This document shows, piece by piece, positions 22,801 through 33,448 of a stretch of DNA of 64,000 bases. Position 1 is the first letter of the stretch. Each line of letters starts with the position of its first letter. The translations under genes were made by a program, and so were the position numbers. The DNA is from Trichoderma breve. Its lineage: Eukaryota > Ascomycota > Sordariomycetes > Hypocreales > Hypocreaceae. Location of the stretch: assembly GCF_028502605.1 (NCBI RefSeq), contig NC_079237.1, positions 3,286,001 to 3,350,000 of the forward strand. Direction: 5' to 3'. The notes beneath the pieces are model-generated. The model was given only the letters and a program-made list of their open reading frames with translations. It searched no databases and was not told the DNA's origin.

Positions 22801-22949
22801 AAGACTGGGACGACCAAGCCCATAGAACGGTTACAAGGTCAATAAGAATTGGAAATAAATTAGTTTAGTCAAACAATAATAACAATCTAGATTATCTCTC
22901 ACATCTGAGGACTCTTTGTCCAGCACCTTTAGGGCGTACCGTGAAGCAC

Positions 22950-23747
22950 TCAAGCTGTGGCTTCGGGTTTCTTCGGCTCGCGAAGCATACACGTATGTGT
23001 ATAAGTTTCCCCATCGCTACTTCCGGGCAGGTCTACGGTTATCTCTTCCATCACTTGAAATCCAAATTTCTTGTACAACGGCATAGCCATTGGTGAGCCA
23101 GTCACCCAGCAGGCGAGGCCTTCTTGGTCGGCCAACTCTGTGACCCAGGCCATCAGTAAGCTCCCCGCACCACGTCGCTGTGCCTTGGGATGTGTGCCAA
23201 TGAGCTTCAAAACTGGAGAAATAGAGGCTTAGTTTCAATGCCCAGTAGACATGTACGTAGTAAAAGATGGCCTAGGACATACTAATGGCAGGCCGATTGC
23301 CCAGATCCCGAAATTGGGCCCTCGCAGCTCTGCTGCTAAATCCAGACCCCTCGGGAGCAGCAGTTGGGGTTTCTGGGGGTGGTGGACGATTTCTGACTAT
23401 ATCTTCTGGGGCGTCTATTGCCATTAGTTGGATGCATTTGGCACTCAAAACAAGACAGAGCACAAACCGGCTGGAGTAAATCGATCGGGATCAATATCGG
23501 TATTCTGAAACCCAATCTTGACCCAACCAACCAGCTCTCCCGTGTCGGTGTCGACGACCTTTTTATAGGCATTGAAAGCTTCACAGTAGTTTTTCGGCCA
23601 GCGGCGAATAAGGCCAGCTACCCGCTCATCATATGTCTGGTCTGAGAAGGAAGCTCTCGAGTAAGGGTCAGTGTTGAACGAGGTGGCATACGTGTTTGCG
23701 TACGCCTCGGCGTCTCCAAATTTCATGTCCTCAAGCTGAAGTGGCAT
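22950..23747 (-). CDS. GNAT-family N-acetyltransferase
   Basis: Exons 23747-23468, 23414-23283 and 23212-22950 encode 224 residues. The junctions give FTPADAPEDI and RPAIILKLIGTHP, both in frame. The acetyl-CoA site is HPKAQRRGAGSLLMAWVTELAD (motif A, Q/RxxGxG/A) and the end of the fold is PMAMPLYKKFGFQV. A proline-rich loop (RPPPPETPTAAPEG) lies in the middle exon. The N-terminus is LQLEDMKFGDAEAYANTYATSF. Small-molecule or peptide acetylation is likely; the acceptor is unknown. It is the last gene before the RiPP-like locus and I do not count it in. Confidence 0.85.
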
Positions 23748-24606
23748 TTTGTTGCTGAAAGCAGACGCTGGTTGACTTTATTATGCGATGATGCTGCGTA
23801 GGATTTTAGTCTTAAAACCGTTTTGGGGCGCTTTTTTATGCTCAAAGGAACATACATCCCGATGATGAGATATTTCCGACTTTCTAGATGTCACTAATGA
23901 TCTCATATAATTATGTGTATATTGGTGATTTCATTGATGCCTACCGAGGATGCAGAGTGGTAGTTCTCCGCTTCTAATGAGAGGGAGAAAGGTGGCCACC
24001 CAACCATTTAATGTCCACGTAACTAATAGTACATGCAGCGTGCTCCCCTCATGCTATTCAGTGCTCCATTCGGTTGGCCGCCATGTCTTACTCGGTCTCG
24101 ATGTTTTGCCGACCGGCTAAGTCTCTTCCTCCGAATCACAAGCAGATGCTAATGTTGTTGGTTTCCGGTGCTATTGCGTGTAGGTGTCATGATCGATATA
24201 GATGCGCAAAGCGCATGCACATTTCTGTTGTAAAATAAAAGAAATGCATTTAAACTTACGGGTTAGTTATATGTATATTATCTCAGAGAGAATATGACGA
24301 GTATACTGTTCATGTTATTTTGGTACATGTATCTAATAATCTCCATTTGATGCTCATCATTAGCCAATTCGACCGATATCATTAATTATCATCCTTCGCA
24401 GCTATCGCATCTCGAGGTTACGACTAATAATGCGAAGTCAGGTACAGTTCTGACTGTGCTGATTCTCATATGAATTCAGTTCTGATGGAATAGCCTTCTT
24501 ATAGCCTCACAGTGGAAACTAAGATACCTTATTACATGCATTGACGCCATGAAGAGACTCTAGATGAATCAGCTACATAAGTATGTAGCCCTTACATGTT
24601 CCTAAC
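23748..24606. other. Intergenic spacer left of the RiPP-like locus; nothing recognised
   Basis: AT-rich sequence between the acetyltransferase start and the UstYa-like stop codon. No gene recognised. Confidence 0.5.
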
Positions 24607-25812
24607 TTAATCATGGCCCCATTTATCCTTTCCTGTGACTGGAGGTCCATGCGGTGGTATTGGAAAACCGTGTTCGTAATCCAATATCGTCTCTGCAAGT
24701 CCTGGCGCAGGCTTCCAGCTGGGGTTTGGTGTCTGTCTCGGCACGCCTCCATTGTCGTGCTCTTCCACCCATTCCAGCAATTTAGTGAAATTTCGACACT
24801 TGTGCATGGTATTAAAGTCAGGATGGGGAGTGTGGTGAGTGAGAACCCAGTTGGATGTGACGGGCGTAACATCACTCTCACACATTATGACTTGGCGGAG
24901 ATAATCGATGCAGTGGTCTAGAGCAAGACCCAGAAAGAAGCCAGTTATTAGCATGAATCCATGGTTAACACAGACGAGTTAGACTCACCAACGTGGTTGA
25001 AGAATAGCTTATTCGTTACTTCAAACTCAATTGGCAGGTTTTCGGGCCTTGAATAATAATCTGCATAGATGACTTTTCGGATAAAGTTCTACTCAACGGG
25101 TCAGCCAATTTCCAATGCCAACAGATCCAGAGAATTTAATACCAGGCAGTGGAGCTGGTGAAAAACCTCAATCTCGACCATAATTCCACCACCTTGTTCT
25201 TTGGGATAAGGTATGCCCGAATTTGTTTTATTCAACTCTGCGCGATACTTTTCAGGCATTGAGAGCGGATGGACTTGTGATGTAAAATAAGCACAAAATA
25301 CGGCATTAGAAGTAATGATGAGTTTGGATGCTTACTTTTACCAACGCGAGTCCAAGTTTCATCAAGTTCTGGTCGAGGGTGCCCTTTGTACACATTTTCG
25401 GCGTCAAGCTCTGCCTCAAACTGATAATCGTAATATTCTACTGCCTCAAGCAATGGCGCTATGCTTGGGTCAGCTTGGTCAAACTTGACTATAAAATTAT
25501 GGACAACTTACAATAGCTTGAAGTCATGCGGACGCACTCCAACTCAGTGCATCCTGGTTTCAGCACATACCCTATGGCTGCACCCACAAGTACACTGCAT
25601 ATAATCTGTAGACTGGTTATCGCCCATCTCCATACTGTTGTCGAACTGGGTTTCCATTTTCTTGGTCGCCGGGGTGCATCGTCTTCTCCAATCCACGTGG
25701 ATGTGGAATCAAGCTCATCTTCAGGCCTATCGTAATAGCCCAGAAGCTTTTTGTTCTCGGCCTCAAGGCTTGAGCGCCCTTTCTCTGCACTCGACGCTGA
25801 CCCAAGATCCAT
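24607..25812 (-). CDS. UstYa-like (DUF3328) oxidase, RiPP cyclisation candidate
   Basis: Five exons: 25812-25512, 25458-25336, 25273-25143, 25088-24989, 24917-24607, encoding 321 residues; every junction keeps frame. A single membrane helix (residues about 62-84, WAITSLQIICSVLVGAAIGYVL) follows a charged cytosolic N-terminus. The lumenal part has the family landmarks YKGHPRPELDETWTRVG, HQLHC at 180-184 and HVDHC at 217-221 followed by IDYLRQVIMC. In known clusters (ustiloxin, phomopsin, asperipin, cyclochlorotine) proteins with the double HxxHC motif carry out oxidative cyclisation or hydroxylation of peptides. The 80-residue C-terminal tail rich in Pro and Asn is longer than usual. The gene shares its strand with the repeat precursor 1.2 kb upstream. 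The assignment to the family is strong; its action on that precursor is inference. Confidence 0.92.
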
Positions 25813-26974
25813 CTTGAAAATACAAAATAGACTAAATGTAAGGTCGCTAATAGCCCATATGGATGCGAAATCTGAAATATGTATGGTATTCCAGAGTTTG
25901 GTGATGCCCGCATGCAGGCTAGACTTTTGACTCGAGGCCGAGGGACAAGGTCCGAGACCAATGATGTAACCCCAAGCTCGGAATTGAGAGACATGAAGAC
26001 CGAAGTACAGCACCTATCCGAACCAAGACACATACAGACATCTCGGACCGCTTTCAAACATGCGAGAATCAAGACGCCATGGAGATCGGAAACTATGTGT
26101 ACCAAACGTTCAATTACGAGGCTCGGATTTGAGAGCTGAGAGTCGCTCATTGCGCATCGGTAGGAGAATCGCGGCGACTCGGCCAACGGGACTGTGCTGC
26201 ACCCCCCTGCATAAAAGTTATCTATTAGTGAAACACAAAGGTTCAGCCGTCATTTGCAAGACCAAGATCTGGCCGCTTGCAATTACATAGGTTCATGAAT
26301 GCACCTAACTTAGACGGAAGCATATCTCCCCGGAGAAGTCATAGTCAATAGTTAAAGGTGTAAACTTTTTTGGCGTAGAGAAATAATCGCGAATAATCGG
26401 ATTTAGCACAATGATTTGCTTCTCAGAGTGCAAGTATTACAACGACCGTGGCAAGCGAAAGGACGGTGTATTTGGTGACTGTAATTGCACTGGTTCCATA
26501 ATTTATCACTCAACTTCGTAATGCAAGACTTTAAACATAAGTCAAAGGCTTGGTAACGCATACTTTTGTACACAGCGATAACTAGAATAGCAGGCACTTT
26601 AAGCATGTCTAAGATTGGGAAATGGTAATGTCCATAAAGAGAAAAGAAATGGCAAAAGAACCATGACCTCATGAGGCGTGCTTGTAGTATAGCCAGTAGA
26701 GTTTAACGCTTAATCAATACATTGAGGCATGAGATATTGGCCTGTCAATCAATAGAACAGCTCCTAAGGACGCGGCAAAGGTAATAAATTTCACGTATAT
26801 TGCCTATGGGAGAGCTAATGAGGGCGAATTGAACTATCCTCACATGTCCTACATACGGCACCATATTGGTCATTATCAACCCCCCTGCTCGCCAGTTCAA
26901 AGCCTGAACTAAATGCCCGTATTGATACTTTTGGCTTCCAGCGTCAACATGAGGTAAATATCATCGAATTCACA
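25813..26974. other. Intergenic; promoter of the UstYa-like gene
   Basis: About 1.16 kb with one CGGACCG palindrome at 26044-26050. Short open frames on both strands here show no family features. Confidence 0.5.
26044..26050. promoter_or_regulatory. CGGWCCG palindrome, candidate Zn2Cys6 site (UstYa-like promoter)
   Basis: The palindrome CGGACCG is 232 bp upstream of the UstYa-like ATG and matches sites in the other promoters of the block. Confidence 0.45.
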
Positions 26975-27710
26975 CTAGTCGTAGTGTTGCTTGTCAGGGA
27001 CAACAGTATCTTTAGTACGCTTATCGTAGTGCTGCTTGTCGGGGACCACAGTGTCTTCGGTACGCTTGTCATAGTGTTGCTTGTCTGGGACTACAGTGTC
27101 CTCAGTTCGCTTGTCGTAGTGCTGCTTATCGGGAACAACTGTATCCTTATTGCGCTTGTCATAATGTTGTTTATCAGGGACGACAGTGTCTTCAGTTCGC
27201 TTGTCGTAATGTTGCTTATCGGGCACGACAGTGTCCTCGGTACGCCTGTCATAATGCTGCTTATCCGGGACAACAGTGTCTTCGTTACGTCTGTCATAAT
27301 GCTGCTTATCAGGCACAACAGTGTCCTTGTTACGTCTGTCATAGTGCTGTTTATCAGGAACCACGGTATCCTTGTTGCGCTTATCATAATGCTGTTTGTC
27401 AGGAACAACGGTATCCTTGTTGCGCTTATCATAATGCTGTTTGTCAGGAACAACGGTGTCTTCGTGGCGTTTGTCGTAATGCTGTTTATCGGGAACAACT
27501 GTATCTTCATGACGCTTATCGTAATGTTGCTTGTCAGGAACAACGGTATCCTCGGAGCGAGAGACAATATCAAAGCTATATTATACGGATTAGCGTTTGA
27601 TAATAATATGTAGAGAGAATATGTTTTGCCTACGGTTGTGCCATTGGAAGCGCGAGCGCCATGGCAGTGGAGGCCAAAGCGGCCATAGCAAAAGCTTTAG
27701 TGTACCGCAT
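26975..27710 (-). CDS. Secreted repeat precursor peptide (Kex2-processed, dikaritin-type RiPP candidate)
   Basis: Exons 27710-27634 and 27575-26975 encode 225 residues. Residues 1-20 form a signal peptide (MRYTKAFAMAALASTAMALA); a short spacer LPMAQPFDIVSR follows. Then come 13 tandem units of 15 residues: two variable residues (SE, HE, NK, NE, TE or TK), the invariant DTVVPDKQHYD, and a dibasic KR (nine units) or RR (units 5-7); the last unit ends at ..HYD and the stop. This is the layout of Kex2-processed precursors such as UstA and PhomA: each unit would be freed in the Golgi and trimmed. The predicted product is a 13-mer or shorter peptide containing one Tyr, the residue joined in known dikaritins. 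Core sequence is unlike the known YAIG, YVIPID or FYYTGY cores. A TATA box lies about 120 bp upstream. Whether the peptide is modified is inference. Confidence 0.92.
26978..27556 (-). repeat. 13 tandem 45-bp coding repeats of the precursor
   Basis: Twelve complete 45-bp units and a final 39-bp unit. The protein is nearly invariant, but the DNA varies at synonymous positions: Val-Val is written with eight different codon pairs, and Lys, Gln, His, Tyr and Asp codons also alternate. A long antisense open frame (26984-27613) is a by-product of this repetition. Confidence 0.95.
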
Positions 27711-27826
27711 AATGCAAACACGTTATCAAACTTTCGTTAAAAACTTTGTTCAAGATATTGGTTTAGATGCGATGTTATCGTTGTTGAGTTGCAAGAATAC
27801 TGTCCAAGCACCGCGGGGGATGGCTT

Positions 27827-27834
27827 CTTATATA
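27827..27834 (-). promoter_or_regulatory. TATA box of the precursor gene
   Basis: TATATAAG on the minus strand, about 120 bp before the ATG at 27710. Confidence 0.55.
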
Positions 27835-28204
27835 GCCTGAAAGCGACGAATCTCCCATAGTTACGTCTCAATACGATAGTTCTCAAGACATGGAACAAGA
27901 TTAGAATATTGCATCATTTGTCACAGCGAACTGACAGTAAACAGCCTCGATGTGAAGCATTTTGACGCACCGACACAGCTTCTATCGGACCCAGACAATG
28001 TCAGTACCCTTCTTTCATCGCAAATAGGCCTTTGCATTTCAGAGTCGCAGCTGAGAAGTAACGTCAAACAAAACTCAACGGACCTTCCGAGACAAGCTTG
28101 GCATCATTAGAACTTAGTATGACGAGATGTAGAAAACGACGTCGGTGGTGGAAGTCAGTTGCCGGAATAGGAAATGTCGCAGAACCTCACTCTCAGAGAT
28201 CCGA

Positions 28205-28211
28205 CGGACCG
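28205..28211. promoter_or_regulatory. CGGWCCG palindrome, candidate Zn2Cys6 site 1 (precursor/protease promoter)
   Basis: CGGACCG followed by AAGTG; the 12-bp block CGGACCGAAGTG recurs with one change at 33245. Confidence 0.5.
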
Positions 28212-28238
28212 AAGTGCAGACCCATCTAATAAAATGGA

Positions 28239-28245
28239 CGGACCG
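28239..28245. promoter_or_regulatory. CGGWCCG palindrome, candidate Zn2Cys6 site 2 (precursor/protease promoter)
   Basis: CGGACCG preceded by GA, as in site 1, and 34 bp from it. Confidence 0.5.
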
Positions 28246-28620
28246 AGCCGCTCATCCTTCGATGATGAACTTTCTTGGCGTAGGTCATTGGCAAGTACCA
28301 GTGTTATAAGCTTGACCAGTGGTAATTCGTTACCGAGGTTTGCGACGACAAGATCTGTTAGGTAGATGGCAAACTACCTCATCTCCGTTTTGTTTCGCTG
28401 CCTGTGACAACTACCGTAGGCATCTTCGCTCAGGGGATTCTACCATTGGATATTCACATAGTCACATAGAGCAGAGGAGTCGGCTACCATACTTCGCGAG
28501 TGGCTTAGCAGTTGCGCGGCAAAGCAACCACAAACGACAGCAGACTTTCAAGAGACGTGGAACAGGCACTGCACGTAATCATCCTATTGAAAATTGATTA
28601 CTTGTAATATTTGATACATA

Positions 28621-30911
28621 ATGGCCGTGAGATTGACTGTCATATCCACCATCATCGCTCATATCCTCGTGTTAGAGGCTATGGGTGCTGCAATCGATAG
28701 CTTGTCGAGTAACAAATCGGCACAGAGCAGCAAAGCCTCACTGACCAAACGTGAGATACCCGACTCTCACAGGCTACATGAGCGACAAAACTCCCACTGG
28801 GAAGGCCAATGGGAAAAACAAATCAGAGTTCCAGCTAATAGTCTGCTTCCCATGCGTATTGGTCTCGTGCAGAGTAACATTGACGAGGGAGCGCGTCGTC
28901 TACAAAAGATGTAAGCAAAATCCTAAGCCCTTCCATAATGTTCCCATTAATAACACAAGTATTAGCTCGAATCCAAACTCGCCAGATTATGGAAAGCACA
29001 TGTCTCCAGAAGAAGTAATCGAAATGTTTGCTCCGTCTGAGACTGCTTTCGATGCTGTGAGGGACTGGCTTGTTAGCGCCGGCTTTGCTGACGAGGCCAT
29101 CTCACTTTCAGCCAACAAGCAGTGGATCCAACTTGATTCAAGAGCTGAAGACGCTGAAAATGTTCTGTTTGCAGAATTTTTTGAGTATGAGCACCTTGCG
29201 TCGGGCAGCAAGACTGTCGCTGTCGAGGAGTACTATGTCCCTCTCCATCTTCGAGAGTACATAGACTACATCACTCCTGGTATCAAGCTTCAAGCCCATC
29301 CTAATAAGCTGAAGAAATTGATGCAGCGCCAAGTACAGGAGCTACAAGAGAAGCCTATGAGCAGATCCGCGCATAAGAATGTGCCATATATAAATGATGA
29401 AGATGGCAGAGGTAGCGGCAACCGCAGTACGACGCCAATACCTTTTGTCTCGGGTTCTTGCGATACAGATCTCACCATTGCTTGTATCAGAGCCCAATAC
29501 GGCATTCCCAATAATACAGTTGCCATACCTGGAAATGAGCTTGGTATTTTTGGCGGTCTGGATGAGCACTATAGCAAAGCTGATCTCGACACATTCTTTG
29601 CCACGCTTCACCCACACATACCGAATGGCACCTACCCAGAGGAAAGACTCATTGACGGCGCTATTGGCTCAGTTGAAGACGTTCCAGGATATAACCAGTC
29701 TGTTGCGGGTGTCGAAGCGGATATGGACATTGAGGCTGCCTGGCCGTTGATTTGGCCACAAGGCGTTGTTCTGTTCCAAACAGACGATCAATTCTATGAA
29801 GTTAGTCAAAAGGCACCAGACACACCATATCATGGCTTCTGGAACACTTTCTTTGATGCAATTGATGGGTCATACTGTACGTACTCAGCGTACAATGAGA
29901 CCGGTGACTGTACTAGACCAGAATGCCTTGATCCTTCGTACCCCAATCCCAATCCCGATGGATACAAGGGTCAGCTGCAATGTGGCGTATACCGCCCTAC
30001 GAATGTTATATCTATCTCTTACAGCGGCGGTGAAGCGGATCTACCTGCATCGTACTTGAGGCGACAGTGCAATGAGATTATGAAGCTCGCCTTACAAGGT
30101 GTAACTGTGGTTGAGTCATCTGGAGACTATGGCGTGGCTTCTTACCCAGAGAATCTTTTCACGAATAATGGATGTGCTGGTACCGATGGAAAAGTCTTTT
30201 ATCCTTCCGCCGATGTAAGTTGTCCTTATGTCCTGGCTGTCGGCTCCACGCAGTTCAAGAGGCTTAGGGATAGCAATACCACGTACTATGAGTCGTCTAC
30301 CTCGTACAGCGGCGGTGGATTCTCTAACTATTTCGACGCACCCGAATGGCAAACGGACGCCATCTCCTCATATTTCGATCGAGTCGCTTTAAACTTTACT
30401 AGTTACGAAAATCCTGGTGTCAACTTCAGCGATGTTGGCGATGGTGTCTACAGGGCTGGTGGCCGCGGTTACCCTGACGTATCAGCTATTGGTGAAAGAC
30501 TGGTTGCCTTCAAGAGAGGCCGGTGGGGTCATGTCGGCGGCACATCTCTCTCAGCTCCCATATGGGCGGCTGTAATCACGCTGATAAACGAGCGCCGTCT
30601 CGCTGCCAACAAAAGCACTGTTGGCTTCATCCACCCTGTCTTGGTATGGCTGTCCCAGTTCTCAGTGGTGATATTCATGGGCTAACCGATTCTAGTACGC
30701 CCATACCGAAGTCTTTGTTGATATCACGGAAGGATCTAATCCGGGGTGTAATACAACTGGTTTTCCAGCAGTCAAGGGATGGGATCCTGTCAGTGGTCTT
30801 GGGTGAGAATCTCCCTTGCAACTTAGCTTGACCTTTGGTTCATTATTTGAAGCTAACTTCAGAAGAACACCCTATTTTCCCAAATTGGTTGACTTGTTCC
30901 TCAGCCTATGA
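28621..30911 (+). CDS. Secreted S53 (sedolisin) peptidase, tripeptidyl-peptidase-like
   Basis: Exons 28621-28910, 28966-30643, 30696-30802 and 30863-30911 encode 707 residues. It starts with a hydrophobic signal segment, then a pro-domain (LLPMRIGLVQSN, SPDYGKHMSPEEV, YYVPLHLREYIDYITPGI). The catalytic domain has the Glu/Asp pair in GVEADMDIEAAWP, the oxyanion Asp region in SGDYGVASYPEN, and the nucleophile in GGTSLSAPIWAA; the Ca-binding end DITEGSNPGCNTTGFPAVKGWDPVSGLG is restored by the last two introns. Sedolisins are acid Ser-Glu-Asp proteases; many fungal ones release tripeptides. Being head-to-head with the precursor over a shared promoter, it may trim or mature peptide units (inference); general nutrition is the alternative. 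Confidence 0.92.
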
Positions 30912-31069
30912 GATCTTGCTGATAAAATGGAAGTATCACTGCAAGGAAACGGTGCTATGTTTGGGGTAAAGGTATATCCAATTGAATCAAGTGACTATGC
31001 ACTATCAACAAGAACAGACGTGATAGAACAGTAGTAATAATTAATATTTATTCATCCTATATCATTACT

Positions 31070-32930
31070 CTACCAGCCAAAACTCTCGTTATGGAACCAA
31101 ACATCTCTATCTCTCTCGACCCAGTGTGTCACTACCCGTCTCACATCAGCAGCCATTTCATCAGGGCCACATACGACAACTCCAACACGTCCACCACGGC
31201 CTTGCTGAAAAAAAGCGTTGACAATTTGCCTTATATTTGGCCGCTGAAAACTATCCACAGGGACACTCCTATCGTCCACTTTACTCTCTTTGTCGAGGCT
31301 GCTCATTTCAACATCACTCATGCTTGAAGATTCGTATGCCGAGCTGTCTGTTGATTCAAATCCACTTCTTGTGCAAAAGAGACGTAACCCACCCTCTTCT
31401 AAAATGCCGCGGTCTGCCTGAGTGGTGCACCACGCCGCTTCATTGATGTTGCGGGTTGCCCAAATCGTCTGAACCCGTAACAATGGGTTCTCTGTCCTGA
31501 TATGCTTGAACAGCGGCAGAATAAAGGTTGCACCGACGCCTCCAGCAAATAGCAGCACTCCATCGAATTCAGATCCAGAGAAGCTAGGGAAACTGGTATA
31601 ACCTCCATATGGACCGTCAAAGCTAAGAGCAACATTGGTGTCTATTGACAATGGGTTCGTAAAGCTCGAAAGCGCCTTCGTCGTCGGCCCTCTCATTTGA
31701 CGGACAATGAGCATAAACTCCTCTGCTTCTTCATCAACAGATGCTACCGTGAACGGATTGGATATAAGCTCAGAGCCAAGATATGATAACAATAAAGGAG
31801 TTTTCTTGGACCTTGACGTAGGAGGAATGCTCAGGTAGATATGCGACCCAGGGCGAGATGCGATGCTCTTCATCATTTTTTCTGAGCCTTTTACTTTGAC
31901 TTTGACAAGATCAGTGCTGATGACGGCTTCTACAGCACAGAAGCTCGTTACCCTGGTATATCGGCGGATACCAAGATCAACAATAGCCACTGCTAAGGCT
32001 TCAGCCATGTAGATCCTCCCATGAGGAACATGGAACCAGACAATAAAAGGAAGAGCCAGGGCGACTGTAATATGGATGATAAAGAATACCCGATACGAAA
32101 GCCGACGTATCAGTTTCAACGAGGTAGTGTTGAGTAATGTCATGCAAAACAACCCACTCATGCCCAGGGCTGGAACAACGCGAAGAAAAGCTGCTGGCAA
32201 TCCCCCGACTTGAAAGTAGTAGTTGAGATATAAAACTCCGTGAAACATAATGAATAAGTATGTTATACGACCAAGAGTTTGATGCCATCGATTCAAATGT
32301 TCATGCGATGTGCGTAAAATGAGCGCAACTGGATTGAACCATTTTAGTGATAGCAGGTAGAGCATGGGTAGTTGAGATATGCCAACAATGCCAAATCGTC
32401 GAGCCAGATGATGATAGTCTAAGAAGATTTCTTTAGCAGATATTCTTCAATCCACGATTGCGCCGACTATCCTTACCTGTTCCTGTGTCCTTTGTGCAGA
32501 GAAATAGCAACCAAGCCGCCCAGACACCACCAAATATCAACTGATCTCTTTGACACAAGGTCAGGCCGGCGAATTCGACGTTGTCGCTAAGCCACCAAGT
32601 AAAACGGCGCCATAAAGCCAACGGTGAACTTGCAACAGACGCTTCATAAAACGCAACGGCAGATGTTGTTGCCTCAGCATCGTAAGGTGCTTGTTTGTCA
32701 GTCAATTTACCTAGCCTCCATCGTACAAGTCTCACTAAGAGCAAACCAAGGATAGGTACAAGGGGTGATAAATGTGCGTATAGACCGAACTGATCGTTCA
32801 AAATACGGCGTTTGTGTCTATCAGCCTCAGAGAGGGTAACGAATTGATAGGGCCAATCCATCGCCTGGCCGTAGTCATACAACCGTTCTTTGCTAGCTGG
32901 CAGTGAAAGGTAGATTGAAGATGATTCCAT
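31070..32930 (-). CDS. Ferric reductase / NADPH oxidase family transmembrane flavoprotein
   Basis: Exons 32930-32477 and 32418-31070 encode 600 residues; the 58-bp intron joins TKDTGT to DYHHLARRFGI. Several membrane helices include the heme-binding core TSHEHLNRWHQTLGRI..FHGVLYL and FFIIHITVALALPFIVWFHVPHG. The cytosolic half has the FAD motif NPFTVAS, the NAD(P) motif LLFAGGVGATFILPLF and a C-terminal VVVCGPDEMAADV. Reduces Fe(III)/Cu(II) or another acceptor across the membrane. The start at 32930 (MESSSIYLSL) is the first in-frame ATG after a stop; an unseen short first exon is possible. It shares a 518-bp divergent promoter with the second HxxHC protein, so it may supply reduced metal to the UstY-type oxidases (speculation). 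Confidence 0.88.
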
Positions 32931-33214
32931 TCTAGAAAGGGCCTCTAAGTCGAATGGTTGGGATAGAAAGAAGACAGCTAGCCATTTTGCAGCGAAAGGT
33001 CGGTGTTTTCCAGAGGCCGCTTTGTGAGACACTTGGTTCCTGGTCCGAGTAAGTGTACATCTGCATTCATACGTCTATGAAGTCGGATGGAGAGGAGGCG
33101 TTAGCCAATTCATCGCAGCTTAATTGATCATTATTGACGCAATGTGAGAATAGAGGCCGCAAAATAACGTGCATGTGGAACATTTCTCGGAATAGTGAGG
33201 TAGAGAATTGGATC

Positions 33215-33221
33215 CGGTCCG
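33215..33221. promoter_or_regulatory. CGGWCCG palindrome, candidate Zn2Cys6 site 1 (reductase/HxxHC promoter)
   Basis: CGGTCCG followed by a further half site GTCCGAG. Confidence 0.5.
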
Positions 33222-33244
33222 AGTCCGAGCACATCACACCAAGT

Positions 33245-33251
33245 CGGTCCG
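33245..33251. promoter_or_regulatory. CGGWCCG palindrome, candidate Zn2Cys6 site 2 (reductase/HxxHC promoter)
   Basis: CGGTCCGAAGTG differs by only one base from the block at 28205. Confidence 0.5.
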
Positions 33252-33448
33252 AAGTGAAACAACAAATCGTCATTGTGCAGCATATGAATACGCAGTATCA
33301 TCTTACTCAATTCAATTTGACACGCAGAGCTTAATCTAAAAGATGCTTATACCATAGTTCCATGGAGATATGTGAGCTTGCTGCCCTATGAATCACCAAT
33401 TCTAATCTTGAATCGAAGAATAATTGTCATTCAGAGAGAAATTTCAAT

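Larger units (their letters stand above)
27711..28620. other. Bidirectional promoter between precursor and S53 protease
   Basis: About 910 bp between divergent ATGs. It contains the precursor TATA box and two CGGACCG palindromes 34 bp apart (28205-28211, 28239-28245). Open frames inside it have no family features. Confidence 0.55.
32931..33448. other. Bidirectional promoter between reductase and second HxxHC gene
   Basis: About 518 bp between divergent ATGs, with two CGGTCCG palindromes at 33215-33221 and 33245-33251. Confidence 0.55.

Noticed and set aside
22950..23747. The GNAT gene as part of the RiPP-like locus
   Set aside because: No palindrome seen in its promoter and 0.86 kb spacer; no link to peptide modification is visible.
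25879..26290. Overlapping plus-strand open frames upstream of the UstYa-like gene
   Set aside because: No family features; the stretch acts as promoter and holds a CGGACCG site.
26978..27556. Regularly spaced repeats resembling a CRISPR array
   Set aside because: The units are contiguous coding repeats without unique spacers, in a eukaryotic gene.
26984..27613. Plus-strand open frame of 209 codons over the precursor repeats
   Set aside because: It is the antisense of the 45-bp repeat; periodic sequence keeps several frames open. The minus-strand frame has a signal peptide, an intron and Kex2 sites.
28174..28365. Open frame in the precursor/protease promoter
   Set aside because: Short, no partner exon, and it covers both regulatory palindromes.
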